Assembly: GCF_003285005.1 (NCBI RefSeq)
Contig: NZ_QMFA01000004.1
Location: 228,828-292,827, forward strand
Origin: Paenibacillus sp. YN15
Lineage (GTDB): Bacteria; Bacillota; Bacilli; Paenibacillales; NBRC-103111
Length of the DNA: 64,000 nt
Direction: 5' to 3'
Positions 9,382 to 18,976 of this stretch are shown piece by piece. The first letter of the stretch is position 1. The number at the start of each line of letters is the position of its first letter. The notes under the pieces are model-generated. The model was not told where the DNA came from. It did no database searches and saw only the letters and a program-made list of their open reading frames with translations. The translations under genes and the position numbers were made by a program.

Positions 9382-12300
9382 TCATTTCCAACTCCTTCAA
9401 TTGGATAGATAGATAAATAGCTGCCGTCAATCACCGTAACCGCAGAAATGCCCGGTCCCGTCCAGCCCACGGACAAATGGTCGCTGCCCGACTTTTCCTT
9501 GTGCAGCACCTCCACGTAATAGGCCTGCCCCGCCGTCAGATGGATGACCGCCGACTTCTGCGTGGCATTCCCTGTCCATTCCCGGTAGCCCGACCAGGTG
9601 GAGACATACGCGATCCGCGATTTATTCTCCGGATTGCTGTCTGTGCTGAGCCACAGCTCCCCGGCGTTGTCGCTGGCAATATAGAAGGTGTAATCCCCCG
9701 TCACTGTGGGCGTAATATACCCCCGGATGCGGGTGGCGTAGCTGTTGGCGAAGTTGGACGGCCCCTCCAGGCTGGTAAGAATGGAGGTTCCGGTAGGCGG
9801 TGTGCCCAGAGGAATGTCCGCGATGGTTTCGCCTCCCACTCCCGTCCAATATTCCCGCACGATACTGCCCGTGCCTCCGCCAACGCCGCCATCGGCATCC
9901 GTGGTCACATTCAGCGTATTGCTGGCCGCCGATTCATTGTTGGCCGCATCCTTGGCCTTCACCGTAAAGCTGTAGGCCGTACTGGCGGTTAACCCTGTTA
10001 CCGTATAGGTGGTGCCTGCCGTACTTCCTGCCAGCACTCCGCCCTGGTAGACGTTATAGCCCGTTACTCCCACATTGTCCGTGGAGGCCGTCCAGCTCAG
10101 GCTGACGCTGCTGCTGGTCTTCGACGGCGAGGTCAAATTCCCCGGCGCTGTAGGCGGCTGGGTGTCCCCTGGATCGGGATTGCCGCTCCCGCCGTCATAC
10201 GGGGTCAGATAGCCCCCTGAGACAACGGCAATGGACTCGATGCCCGGTCCCGTCCAGCCCACGGCAACATGGTCCCCGCTGTGCCCTTCCTTGTGCAGCA
10301 CCTCCACATAATAGGCTTGGCCGCCCGTCAAGGTAACCGGGGAGGACTGCTGCGAAGGGTACTTGTTCCATTCCCGGGGATTGGTCCAGTCGCCCACACT
10401 GGCGATCAGCGCCTTGCCCGCGGGATTATCGCTGCTGCTGAGCCACAGCTCGCTTTTGTCGTCGCTGGCGATGCGGAAGGTATAGGCCCCGGTGATATCC
10501 GGGGTAATATACCCGCGAATCCGCGCCCCGTAGTTGTCCCCCCAGTTGGAGGGTCCCTCCAGGCTGGTCAGAATCTGGGTGCCGGTTGGCGCAGTCTGGA
10601 CCGGTATGGAGGACATGACGGTGCCGGGAACATTGCTCCAATATTCGCGGATGATGCTCCCTGTGCCGCCTCCCGGAGGCTCGTTGGTTGTAACGGTGAG
10701 TGTATTGCTGGCGGCGGAAACATTCTGGGCCGCATCCCTTGCCTTCACCGTGAAGCTGTAAGCGGTCTCCGGCAGCAGACCTGCCGCCGTATAGGAGGTG
10801 ACGGCTGCGCCGGTGAAGCCGATGAGATTGCCGTTGGCATAAACGTCATATCCCGCCACAGCGAAATTATCCGTTGACGGATTCCAAACCAGCCCAACAG
10901 CGGTATCCGTCTTCCAGGGAGAGGCCAGTCCGGTGGGAGCCGACGGCGCTTCCGTATCCGGAGCTCCTTCATATACATAGACCAGCTGCTCTGTAATGCT
11001 TGATCTTCCCTCATTATCCGTGGCCATCAGCGTAACCCGGTAGGTTCCGGGCTTTTGATACATGTGGGTGGAGTTCACTTCCGTAACAGGGATGCCCTCG
11101 CCGAAATCCCACAGGTAATGGGAGAGCGTGCCGTCGGCATCGGTGGAGGTGTTGGTGAAGGAGGCCGTTTGCCCCAGCTGGAGGGAGGAGGGCCCCGTAA
11201 AGCTTGCGGCGGGCTTCTGGTTGCCAAAGCCGCGGGAGGTGAGCTGGATGTCCGTACCGTTGCCGGAAACCGTATTGCCGCTCCATTCCAAATGCCCGGC
11301 GCTTGGCGGATAATAATCGATGGTCTCCAGACCGTTATTGGTAATCGTATTATTAATGAAGCTAATTTTGTCTATACCGGGAAGGGTGTCCGTAATATTG
11401 ATGCCGTACCGTTCGTTGCCGCTGATTACGTTGCTGTCGAAGGTGATATTGGTGGAATAGCCATGCAGTCTGACCCCGTATCCGGCATAATCGCCGTAAA
11501 CGGCCAGGATGTTGTCCTTATCCGTATTCAGGAATTGATTCCTGTAGAAATATTGATGATTGTTCAGCACAGAGGAGCTGACTCCCTGGAACTGCATTCC
11601 CCACTGAATCATGTTCTCGATCCGGTTGTAGCCATAGAAGGTATAATCCCGGGCGGGCGAGGAGGAAATCCCCAGGTGCTGGCCGCCGTCCACCCAGTTG
11701 TCCGTCACCACGGAATTGCCTGAGGAAATTTCCAGCCCGTACGACTTGTAGGTGCCGTCCGTGGCCCGCACCGTATTGCGGCGGATGGCGTTGTAGTCCG
11801 AGATGACTACACTGATCCAATGATCCACCATATTGTCCTCAACGACCGATTCGTTCACCCCGGTATGAAGTTCAATGGACAGCCCGTGGCTGTGCTTGCC
11901 GGAGCCGGTAATCATATTTTCCCGGATCACCGCCCCGGTCAGGCCATCGTTCAGGAAAATGCCGCCGCGGCCGGTATTGGCAATGGTATTGCGCAGAATC
12001 TGCGGATGATCCGAACCCCAGCCCACCCGGATGGCCCCGCCCCATACCGAGTTCACACCGATATCCTGAAAGTCGTTGTCGGTGATTTCCACATCGTCCG
12101 AGCCGGAGAACAGAATCCCGAAGGGGCCAAAACCGGTTGTCTGGGCCAATCCCCGAATCCGGTTATGGTGGATGCTGGCGCCGGGGGCAGGCTCGCCCAC
12201 AATGCCTCTGGTTACATGGGGGCTGCCGTTCCCGTCCAGGGTAAGCCCGGTAATCTCAACATCGCTTTTGCCGGTGAGATTGATAATGGGTGCATCCGAG

Positions 12301-12611
12301 GTCCCATTGAACTTGATGACCGTGACATCCCGGCCTTGCCCTTCCAGCTTGACTCCCGACTTGAGGATAATGGAGCCGGAAACATAATAGGTGCCTGCGG
12401 GCACATGCACGGTATCCCCCGAAGCCGCGGCATTGATAGCGCTGTTAATGGCTGCCGCATCGTCATTGGCATCACCTCCATTCGCCCCGTAAGCGGTTAC
12501 ATCCAAGGTAGCGGCAAATACTCCAGATGCGGGAAACACGGTTAAGAACAGCATCATAAACAGCAGGATCCCAGATAAGCCCGGCCTTCTTTTGTTGCCC
12601 TTTCCCATCAT
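9378..12611 (-). CDS. Secreted multidomain protein: beta-helix, PKD, FN3, PA14, FN3, PA14
   Basis: 1077 residues, paralogue of the next gene. A signal peptide covers about residues 1-34 (ending GVFAA). The parallel beta-helix starts DVTAYGANGGDANDDAAAIN and runs to about 465. A PKD domain (DADGTLSHYLWDFGEG), FN3, PA14 (GYITPDITGAYTFRIASDD), FN3 and a second PA14 follow. The last PA14 and FN3 are nearly identical to the C-terminus of the neighbouring protein at DNA level. It is the first gene of a two-gene unit read away from the divergent AraC-type sensor gene, which may regulate it. It probably acts on a plant cell-wall polysaccharide outside the cell; the catalytic activity is not established by sequence alone. 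Confidence 0.85.
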   Translation of the reverse strand: MMGKGNKRRPGLSGILLFMMLFLTVFPASGVFAATLDVTAYGANGGDANDDAAAINSAINAAASGDTVHVPAGTYYVSGSIILKSGVKLEGQGRDVTVIKFNGTSDAPIINLTGKSDVEITGLTLDGNGSPHVTRGIVGEPAPGASIHHNRIRGLAQTTGFGPFGILFSGSDDVEITDNDFQDIGVNSVWGGAIRVGWGSDHPQILRNTIANTGRGGIFLNDGLTGAVIRENMITGSGKHSHGLSIELHTGVNESVVEDNMVDHWISVVISDYNAIRRNTVRATDGTYKSYGLEISSGNSVVTDNWVDGGQHLGISSSPARDYTFYGYNRIENMIQWGMQFQGVSSSVLNNHQYFYRNQFLNTDKDNILAVYGDYAGYGVRLHGYSTNITFDSNVISGNERYGINITDTLPGIDKISFINNTITNNGLETIDYYPPSAGHLEWSGNTVSGNGTDIQLTSRGFGNQKPAASFTGPSSLQLGQTASFTNTSTDADGTLSHYLWDFGEGIPVTEVNSTHMYQKPGTYRVTLMATDNEGRSSITEQLVYVYEGAPDTEAPSAPTGLASPWKTDTAVGLVWNPSTDNFAVAGYDVYANGNLIGFTGAAVTSYTAAGLLPETAYSFTVKARDAAQNVSAASNTLTVTTNEPPGGGTGSIIREYWSNVPGTVMSSIPVQTAPTGTQILTSLEGPSNWGDNYGARIRGYITPDITGAYTFRIASDDKSELWLSSSDNPAGKALIASVGDWTNPREWNKYPSQQSSPVTLTGGQAYYVEVLHKEGHSGDHVAVGWTGPGIESIAVVSGGYLTPYDGGSGNPDPGDTQPPTAPGNLTSPSKTSSSVSLSWTASTDNVGVTGYNVYQGGVLAGSTAGTTYTVTGLTASTAYSFTVKAKDAANNESAASNTLNVTTDADGGVGGGTGSIVREYWTGVGGETIADIPLGTPPTGTSILTSLEGPSNFANSYATRIRGYITPTVTGDYTFYIASDNAGELWLSTDSNPENKSRIAYVSTWSGYREWTGNATQKSAVIHLTAGQAYYVEVLHKEKSGSDHLSVGWTGPGISAVTVIDGSYLSIYPIEGVGNE
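9411..10168 (-). repeat. Near-identical 758-bp repeat, copy B (FN3 + PA14 coding)
   Basis: Counterpart of 5644-6401, encoding the C-terminal FN3 and PA14 domains of the upstream beta-helix protein. Its high identity contrasts with the clearly diverged beta-helix parts of the same two genes, which points to recent gene conversion or domain copying. Confidence 0.85.
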
Positions 12612-12885
12612 TGCTTCATCTCCCTTGATTAAAATTGCGGCTTTTCGTCAATCCGCGCAGAACGCGCCTCCTCCTTCCCGACAGCCCGTCCGGCTCTGTC
12701 CCTTTACATCGTAACAGAAGCGGCGTGAGGACAAGACTGCATTTTATGTAAAATACTGTGTTAGCCGCTGTCTGTTTTATCAATTGCTGCATTCCGGCGG
12801 GCTTCCGTTCGCAAATCAAAGCTTTCCGCAAAAAAAACAGTAGAGCAGCATCCGATTCTATGGCATTCTTTAAGGTGGGGGAGGG

Positions 12886-15228
12886 ATGGATGTGAAGGTA
12901 CTCGAAAACTACAAATCCAAAAAATATTTGCTGCGCATTCTGCTGTCCATCTCATGCATCATCGTCATAATCCTGCTTTTCTCATCCACCGTGCTTCACT
13001 ACAGCTCGGAAACCCGGGTGCTGCACATGCAGGAAGAGGCCAACCGCAAGGTAATGAACCAAATCAACCGCAACCTGTCCTACATGAATGAGATCATCAA
13101 CAATTTGGCGGTGACCCTTTATTCGGATATGGAAATCGCTCCGCTGATGCTCAACCCGGGCGATATGGATGTCATCCGCTCCACCCAACGGCTGCAAAAA
13201 AGCTATATCTCTTCATCCTTTCTGCATTCCATTCTGATTTATAACGGCCACAACGGCAAGGCCTATACGGCAGGGCAGCTTTCTTACAGCTCCGGAAGCA
13301 ATCCGCCCCTGGACCAGCTGGTCCATCTTTTGAAATCCAAGGAGAAGCAGCCGCGCATGGAGCTGATTCCGATGAATTTTAGCGGCGGGGCGCATAGCGT
13401 TGATTTTTTTTCCTATATCATGTACGAGTCTTATTATGATGACAATGAAAATGAAAGCGTTCTTGTCTTGAATATTAAGCCGCAGTGGATCTTCGACAAT
13501 CTGAAAATTGTCAACGACTTCGCCGCTCCCCAGCAATCCAGCGTGTTCATTATCGATGAAGCCGGTCAGATTATTATTTCGGGGAACCAGGAAAACATCC
13601 CGGAATTGAATCTGCTGCGCCAATCCATTGCGGATAAAAACGACAGCGGGCAGGAAAGCTTCAGCTTTTTCTCCCGTCAGATTGATGGGAAAAAATATGT
13701 GATCAGTTTTTTGAATATGGGCATCAACCATTGGAAAGTGGTGAGCATCCAGCCCTACAATGCCGTACTGGGCGGCATCTATGAGATGAGAGTGACCTCC
13801 GTTCTGGTCATTCTGTGCTTCTTTGCCCTGTCCATTGCCGCATCCATTTTCATTTCCCACAAGCTCTACAGGCCGGTAGATACCATGCTGAAGCAAATCC
13901 GCAGCCATTCGGAGCAGGATGATTCATTGGCACAGCCGGAACAGGATGAGCTCGCCTACGTGAGCAACGTATACAGCTCCATGGCAAAAAAGCTGGGCGA
14001 TGCCTTATATGAGCAGAACAGACAGCGAGGAATAACCAAAAACTATCATATGAGAAGACTGCTGCTGGACAGCTCCTTGCTTTCCGCCGATGAATGGATG
14101 GAGTGCATCCGGCAAAACGGGCTGCGCCTGGATCTTCAGGGAGGCTTTCTTGTCGCTGTGGTCAAGATCGATGATTACCGCAAATTTGCCGAAAATACCT
14201 CTCCGCGGGAAAAAGCCATGTACAGCTTTGCCATTTCCAATATTGCCGAGGAAACGATAACTGCCCATTCCTTCCAATGCGAGACGGTTGACACCCGCAA
14301 CGATCATCTGGTTCTGCTGGTCAGCGGTATTTCTGCAGAGAATGCCCAAGGCGCAGAACTGTCTAAGCTAATGGAAACCATCCAGGAAATTGTCTGGCGG
14401 TACTACAAGCTAAGCTTATCCATTGCCATTAGCGGGACCTTCGAGGGATACGAAAATATTGCCTTATCCTACAGCAGAGCATTGCAGGTCTCCACCTACA
14501 AGCTGCTGTTTGGCAGAAAAGCCTTGATAACCCCCGAGCTGGTGGCCTCCAACATGGAGCAATTGGAGTATATCGGTCCGGCAGAGCTTGACAAAAAGCT
14601 GGCGGAGGGCATCAAAACCAATGATCCCGCCCTTATGGAAAGCGCCGTTGGACAATTGCTGCATTATATATCCGCCTACCATTACGACCATATTGTGCAC
14701 GGGCTGCTGCATGTGGTGGATATCATCAAAACCACCGTGCGCGAGCTGAACAAAAATCGTGTGACGACTCTCCGGATGGACTTGAGCACCTTAAGCCAGC
14801 GCGTCCTGGAGCAGGAAACCATGGCCGACATTCTGGAGCTGCTGCTTCAGACCTGCCGGGACATTCATGATCAGCTGAAGCATTCGGAGCAGGACAAAAA
14901 CGACGTTCTCATTGATGCCATCAAGGAAGCCATCGAGCTGAACTACACCGACATGGGCTACAGCCTGCAAAGCGTCGCCTCCATGCTCAGAATGACCCCG
15001 GCCTACATCGGCCGCATGTTCAGGCAAAGCGAGATGATGTCCGTGGGCGAATATATTAATGAAGTAAGACTGAACAGCGCCCTTCATTATCTGGAAACGA
15101 AGAGCTACAGCATCAAGGAGATTATGGAGCTTGTAGGCTATTCCAATGAAAGCACCTTCTTCAAGCTCTTCAAGAAAAAATTCGGCGTAACCCCCAAGGA
15201 ATACCGCCTCAAAAACAATATGAAATGA
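12886..15228 (+). CDS. Membrane-bound AraC family sensor-regulator
   Basis: 780 residues. Membrane segment 1 is at about residues 18-41 (LRILLSISCIIVIILLFSSTV). An extracellular Cache-like sensing region follows to about 300, then membrane segment 2 (VLVILCFFALSIAASIF) and a HAMP-like linker (SHKLYRPVDTMLKQI). A middle region and two C-terminal AraC helix-turn-helix motifs complete it (SLQSVASMLRMTPAYIGRMF and SIKEIMELVGYSNESTFFKLFKKKFGVTPKEYR). This single-protein sensor type is frequent in Paenibacillus next to CUT1 importers. It is divergent from the beta-helix genes and upstream of an importer operon, so it probably controls one or both in response to an extracellular sugar. The ATG follows GGTGGGGGAGGG. 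The 274-bp divergent spacer before it holds the promoters, but I cannot place them with certainty. Confidence 0.9.
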   Translation: MDVKVLENYKSKKYLLRILLSISCIIVIILLFSSTVLHYSSETRVLHMQEEANRKVMNQINRNLSYMNEIINNLAVTLYSDMEIAPLMLNPGDMDVIRSTQRLQKSYISSSFLHSILIYNGHNGKAYTAGQLSYSSGSNPPLDQLVHLLKSKEKQPRMELIPMNFSGGAHSVDFFSYIMYESYYDDNENESVLVLNIKPQWIFDNLKIVNDFAAPQQSSVFIIDEAGQIIISGNQENIPELNLLRQSIADKNDSGQESFSFFSRQIDGKKYVISFLNMGINHWKVVSIQPYNAVLGGIYEMRVTSVLVILCFFALSIAASIFISHKLYRPVDTMLKQIRSHSEQDDSLAQPEQDELAYVSNVYSSMAKKLGDALYEQNRQRGITKNYHMRRLLLDSSLLSADEWMECIRQNGLRLDLQGGFLVAVVKIDDYRKFAENTSPREKAMYSFAISNIAEETITAHSFQCETVDTRNDHLVLLVSGISAENAQGAELSKLMETIQEIVWRYYKLSLSIAISGTFEGYENIALSYSRALQVSTYKLLFGRKALITPELVASNMEQLEYIGPAELDKKLAEGIKTNDPALMESAVGQLLHYISAYHYDHIVHGLLHVVDIIKTTVRELNKNRVTTLRMDLSTLSQRVLEQETMADILELLLQTCRDIHDQLKHSEQDKNDVLIDAIKEAIELNYTDMGYSLQSVASMLRMTPAYIGRMFRQSEMMSVGEYINEVRLNSALHYLETKSYSIKEIMELVGYSNESTFFKLFKKKFGVTPKEYRLKNNMK

Positions 15229-15235
15229 ATGAACC

Positions 15236-15280
15236 ATCGCTTTGATCCTCCCCGGGAAGGAGAGACCATAGCGATTTTTT
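15236..15280 (+). terminator. Terminator after the AraC sensor gene
   Basis: Long-looped hairpin: ATCGCT pairs with AGCGAT, with an inner TCCT/AGGA pairing, followed by TTTTTT. Confidence 0.6.
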
Positions 15281-15419
15281 CTGAAGTGCAGCGAGTCGCA
15301 AATTACATAGTCGCATTATGACCGATTGGCGGTAATCACAGTAGCGCCCGGCGGCGGCCCTGTGACATGATCGGAGTGTAATGCGGAACATGCAAAGGAC
15401 AGGAGGTGATCATTTTATC

Positions 15420-16388
15420 ATGCCCGAATTGATAGTCAAGAAGAAATCCCTGATCAACAAAAAGCCTCTGGTCAAGAAGAAGTCCCATTGGACCCGGATC
15501 AAGCAAAACGGCGAGCTGCTGTTCTTGTTTCTGCCGGGTGGGCTGCTGCTTTTTATCTTCGCATATCTGCCCATGTTCGGAGTTGTTATTGCCTTTAAGG
15601 ATTTCCGGTACGATCTGGGGATTTGGGGAAGCGAATGGGTCGGCTTCAAAAACTTCGAGTTTTTCTTTGTATCCAACCATGCCTGGCGGATTACAAGAAA
15701 TACTCTGCTGTACGAATCCGGCTATTTGATCCTGACAACCTTCTCTGCGCTGGCGCTGGCCATTCTGCTCAATGAGATCGGAAAGAAATGGCTGAAGGTT
15801 TACCAGACTCCGCTCTTCATCCCTTACTTTCTGTCCTGGGTCGTCGTCAGCTATTTGACTTATGCCTTTTTGGACCACCAGCTGGGATTTTTAAACCGCG
15901 CCCTGGATGTTTTCGGAATTGCCCAGCATAAGTGGTACCTGGAAGCCAAGGTGTGGCCGTATATTCTGAATGTGGTGCAGCTATGGAAAAATATCGGCTT
16001 TTCCACACTGGTGTATTTCGCCGGAATTGTTGGAATTAATCAGGAATATTATGAGGCCGCCCGGATGGACGGAGCCAGCAGGTGGCAAATGGCGACGCGC
16101 ATCACGATTCCGATGATTTCCTCCTTAATCGCGGTGCTGATTATTTTGTCAGTGGGCAATATCTTCCGCGGCGATTTCGGGCTTCATTATTTCATCCCGC
16201 AAAATTCGGGGCTTACCTTCCCCACCACCGACATCATCGATACGTATGTCTACCGGGCGTTAATTGATCTGGGCGATATCGGCATGTCCTCCGCAGTTGG
16301 ACTGTTCCAATCCTTTGTAGGGTTGGTGCTGGTAGTGGCAGCCAACTCCGTCGTCCGAAAAATCAATGATGAAAACTCGCTTTGGTAG
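15420..16388 (+). CDS. Sugar ABC transporter permease, LplB type
   Basis: 322 residues from the ATG at 15420, which has a perfect AGGAGGTGATC eight bases upstream; an in-frame ATG 39 bases earlier lacks such a site. CUT1 inner-membrane permease with six expected membrane spans. The ATPase-contact EAA loop is YEAARMDGASRWQMATRITIP (about residues 212-232). The first span reads LFLFLPGGLLLFIFAYLPMFG. It is the first gene of a three-gene importer operon (permease, permease, binding protein) just downstream of the AraC-type sensor. Confidence 0.92.
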   Translation: MPELIVKKKSLINKKPLVKKKSHWTRIKQNGELLFLFLPGGLLLFIFAYLPMFGVVIAFKDFRYDLGIWGSEWVGFKNFEFFFVSNHAWRITRNTLLYESGYLILTTFSALALAILLNEIGKKWLKVYQTPLFIPYFLSWVVVSYLTYAFLDHQLGFLNRALDVFGIAQHKWYLEAKVWPYILNVVQLWKNIGFSTLVYFAGIVGINQEYYEAARMDGASRWQMATRITIPMISSLIAVLIILSVGNIFRGDFGLHYFIPQNSGLTFPTTDIIDTYVYRALIDLGDIGMSSAVGLFQSFVGLVLVVAANSVVRKINDENSLW

Positions 16389-16410
16389 ATTTCCAGAAAG
16401 GAGGATACCT

Positions 16411-17316
16411 GTGAACGCATCCGCCGGTCATCAAAAGAAATCCTTCAAGCCGGTAGAATTCTTTATTCACGCGTTGTTCATCATGCTTGCCGTCTGCATG
16501 ATTGCACCGCTTCTGCTTGTTATTGCCGTTTCCTTCACGGAAGAAACCGCCATTACAGAGTTTGGGTACAGCTTTATTCCCAAGGTGTTTACAACCAAGG
16601 CCTACAGCTATATTTTCCAGTCTCCGCTGGTTTTGCTGCGGGCCTACGGGGTTACGGCCTTTGTTACCGTTTGCGGCACCATCCTGGCTCTCTTGATTAC
16701 AGCCATGCTGGGATACGTCATATCCCGCCGGAATTTTGCTTATGGCCCATATGCCACCTTCTTTATCTTTTTTACCATGCTGTTCAATGGCGGTTTGGTG
16801 CCTTCCTATATCTTGATTACACAATATCTGCATCTCAGCGACACCATCTGGGTGCTGATTGTCCCCACTCTCGTCAGTCCCTTCAATATTCTCATTATGC
16901 GCGGCTTCCTGGTCAAGCTTCCTCCGGAAATCATCGAGTCGGCCAAGGTGGACGGGGCCAGAGAGCTGCGGATATTCTTTACGATCATCCTGCCGCTTTC
17001 CACACCGGCTCTGGCTACGCTTGGGCTGTTCATTTCCTTCGGTTATTGGAATTCCTGGTTTCCGGCGCTTCTCTACATCAATAATGAAAAGCTTGTCCCC
17101 ATCCAGCTTCTGCTTGTACGCATGATGGAGAATATTAACTACTTAACCTCCAACAGCGACTTTGTCCGTTTCGTTGATGTGGATACAAGCAACTTCCCCA
17201 CTTTGTCCGCCCGTATGGCCATGGCTATTCTGGCGGTGGGACCGATGATGTTTATTTTCCCCATGTTCCAGCGGTATTTCGTACAAGGCTTAACCGTCGG
17301 TTCCTTAAAGGGCTGA
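16411..17316 (+). CDS. Sugar ABC transporter permease, YtcP type
   Basis: 301 residues from a GTG at 16411. AGGAGG lies six bases upstream, making this start better than the upstream in-frame ATGs, which would overlap the previous gene. The family's first span (HALFIMLAVCMIAPLLLVIAVSFT), the FTMLFNGGLVPSYILI stretch and the EAA loop IESAKVDGARELRIFFTIILP are all present. It pairs with the LplB-type permease 22 bp upstream. Confidence 0.92.
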   Translation: MNASAGHQKKSFKPVEFFIHALFIMLAVCMIAPLLLVIAVSFTEETAITEFGYSFIPKVFTTKAYSYIFQSPLVLLRAYGVTAFVTVCGTILALLITAMLGYVISRRNFAYGPYATFFIFFTMLFNGGLVPSYILITQYLHLSDTIWVLIVPTLVSPFNILIMRGFLVKLPPEIIESAKVDGARELRIFFTIILPLSTPALATLGLFISFGYWNSWFPALLYINNEKLVPIQLLLVRMMENINYLTSNSDFVRFVDVDTSNFPTLSARMAMAILAVGPMMFIFPMFQRYFVQGLTVGSLKG

Positions 17317-17354
17317 CCTGTATAAAGCACTGATTCCTTAAGGGAGGTCATTAG

Positions 17355-18836
17355 ATGAAAAAATGGAGTTTTTCTATGATCCGCACCATTATGCTCTGTC
17401 TGGCCGTGATGCTGACTGCAAGCGCTTGTACCCGGGAAGGCGGCAATAGTCCCTCCCCCGCCTCGTCTTCCCAAGCGGAAGAAAAACCGGTAGAGCTTAC
17501 CTGGTACTATATCGTTTATGAGATGCCTACCGATCTTCCGGCGGTACAAAATGCCGTCAATGCGTATATCCAGCCAAAAATCAACGCCACTGTCAAACTG
17601 ATGCCTATAATTGAGTCGGCATATGGACAGAAAATGAACACTATGCTGGCTGCCGGTGAAAATTTCGACCTGGCGTGGACGGCAAGATGGGGCGGGGGCG
17701 ATTATACCAACCGCGTGCTGAAGGGGGCTTATCTTGATCTGGATGCGCTCTTGGAGAAAACCCCCAAGCTTAAAGCGGCCATGCCCGAGCTTGCCTGGAC
17801 GGATACCATGATCGCAGGCAAGGTGTGGGCGGTTCCCAACTACCAGGTTGCCGCCAAAGCGGAGGGCTTTATCATCCAGAAGCGGTTCATTGACAAATAC
17901 AACATCGATGTCTCCAAAATCAAAACCCAGGACGATATTGAGCCGGTGCTCCAAGTCATCAAGGACAACGAACCGGGGATTATCCCCATTGCCGGCTCCA
18001 CCAACATGTTCGACTACGGCAAGCTTTGGGGCTTTGCCAGGGAGGGCTTCCGCGTCAATGATCCCAATTACAAGATTGTCAATACGGTGGAAACGCCGGA
18101 ATACAAGTCGTTCATTGAACGCCAGCGCCGCTGGTATGAGAAGGGCTATATTTATACCGATGATGCCACATTGACCACATTGCCGGATTTGCGTAAAACA
18201 GGAAAGGTGGCCGTAGGCTGGGATACGGTGATGAAGCCCGGCGGAGAGGTGGAGGAATTCGCCAAATTCGGGAACAACGAAGTGGTTTATGTCCGTATTT
18301 CCGAGCCGGAATTTACCGGTGTATTGGACACCATGACGGCAATCAACCGCAAATCGAAGCATCCCGAGAAAGCGCTTCAATTGCTGGAGCTGATCAATAC
18401 CGAGCCGGACCTGATGAACCTGCTGTCCTATGGAATTGAAGGAAAGCACTACCAAGTGGTAAGCAAGAATACGATCAAGAAAATCGAGAAAAGCGGCTAC
18501 AGTGCGGAAGCCTGGGTGATGGGCAATTCGCTGATCAGCTTCCTGAAGGAGGGCCAGGCTCCTGACACCTGGACCAAAACACAGGAGCTTAACATGTCGG
18601 CCAAACGCCCGCCGGTGTTCGGCTATAAATTCAATAACGAGCCGGTCAAAACCGAGATGGCCAATCTCACCGCGGTAACCCAGGAATTTGCCAAGGCGCT
18701 GCAATCCGGCTCCGTCGATCCCAACGTATATTTGCCCAAATATATCGAAGCCCAGAAAAATGCCGGCATCGACAAATTCATTGCCGAGCAGCAAAAGCAG
18801 TTGGATGCCTGGCTGAAGACGCAGAACTTGAAGTAA
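17355..18836 (+). CDS. Extracellular sugar-binding lipoprotein of the importer
   Basis: 493 residues. A lipoprotein signal peptide (MKKWSFSMIRTIMLCLAVML) ends in a lipobox SAC, giving a mature N-terminal Cys at about residue 26, followed by a Ser/Pro-rich spacer. The rest matches the large family 1 (LipO/YtcQ-type) solute-binding fold, with VELTWYYIVYEMPTD at the start of the mature domain and DFIxx-type DUF3502-like C-terminal features (PEKALQLLELINTEPDLMNLLSYGIEGKHYQVV). It is tethered outside the membrane and delivers the sugar to the two permeases encoded upstream. GGGAGG is present seven bases before the ATG. Confidence 0.92.
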   Translation: MKKWSFSMIRTIMLCLAVMLTASACTREGGNSPSPASSSQAEEKPVELTWYYIVYEMPTDLPAVQNAVNAYIQPKINATVKLMPIIESAYGQKMNTMLAAGENFDLAWTARWGGGDYTNRVLKGAYLDLDALLEKTPKLKAAMPELAWTDTMIAGKVWAVPNYQVAAKAEGFIIQKRFIDKYNIDVSKIKTQDDIEPVLQVIKDNEPGIIPIAGSTNMFDYGKLWGFAREGFRVNDPNYKIVNTVETPEYKSFIERQRRWYEKGYIYTDDATLTTLPDLRKTGKVAVGWDTVMKPGGEVEEFAKFGNNEVVYVRISEPEFTGVLDTMTAINRKSKHPEKALQLLELINTEPDLMNLLSYGIEGKHYQVVSKNTIKKIEKSGYSAEAWVMGNSLISFLKEGQAPDTWTKTQELNMSAKRPPVFGYKFNNEPVKTEMANLTAVTQEFAKALQSGSVDPNVYLPKYIEAQKNAGIDKFIAEQQKQLDAWLKTQNLK

Positions 18837-18907
18837 TCGGCTCCGCTGCCTGGCGGTCCCCTCCGCGAAGCGCTGACGAATCGATGCTGCCTTTGGCAGT
18901 TGCAGCA

Positions 18908-18946
18908 AACCCCCAACCTTGGAAACAAGGCTGGGGGTTGTTTTTG
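18908..18946 (+). terminator. Rho-independent terminator of the importer operon
   Basis: Strong stem AACCCCCAxCCTTG / CAAGGxTGGGGGTT with a GAAA loop, then GTTTTT. Confidence 0.9.
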
Positions 18947-18976
18947 CAGGAAACATGTTTTGACGGTGATCTGTCA

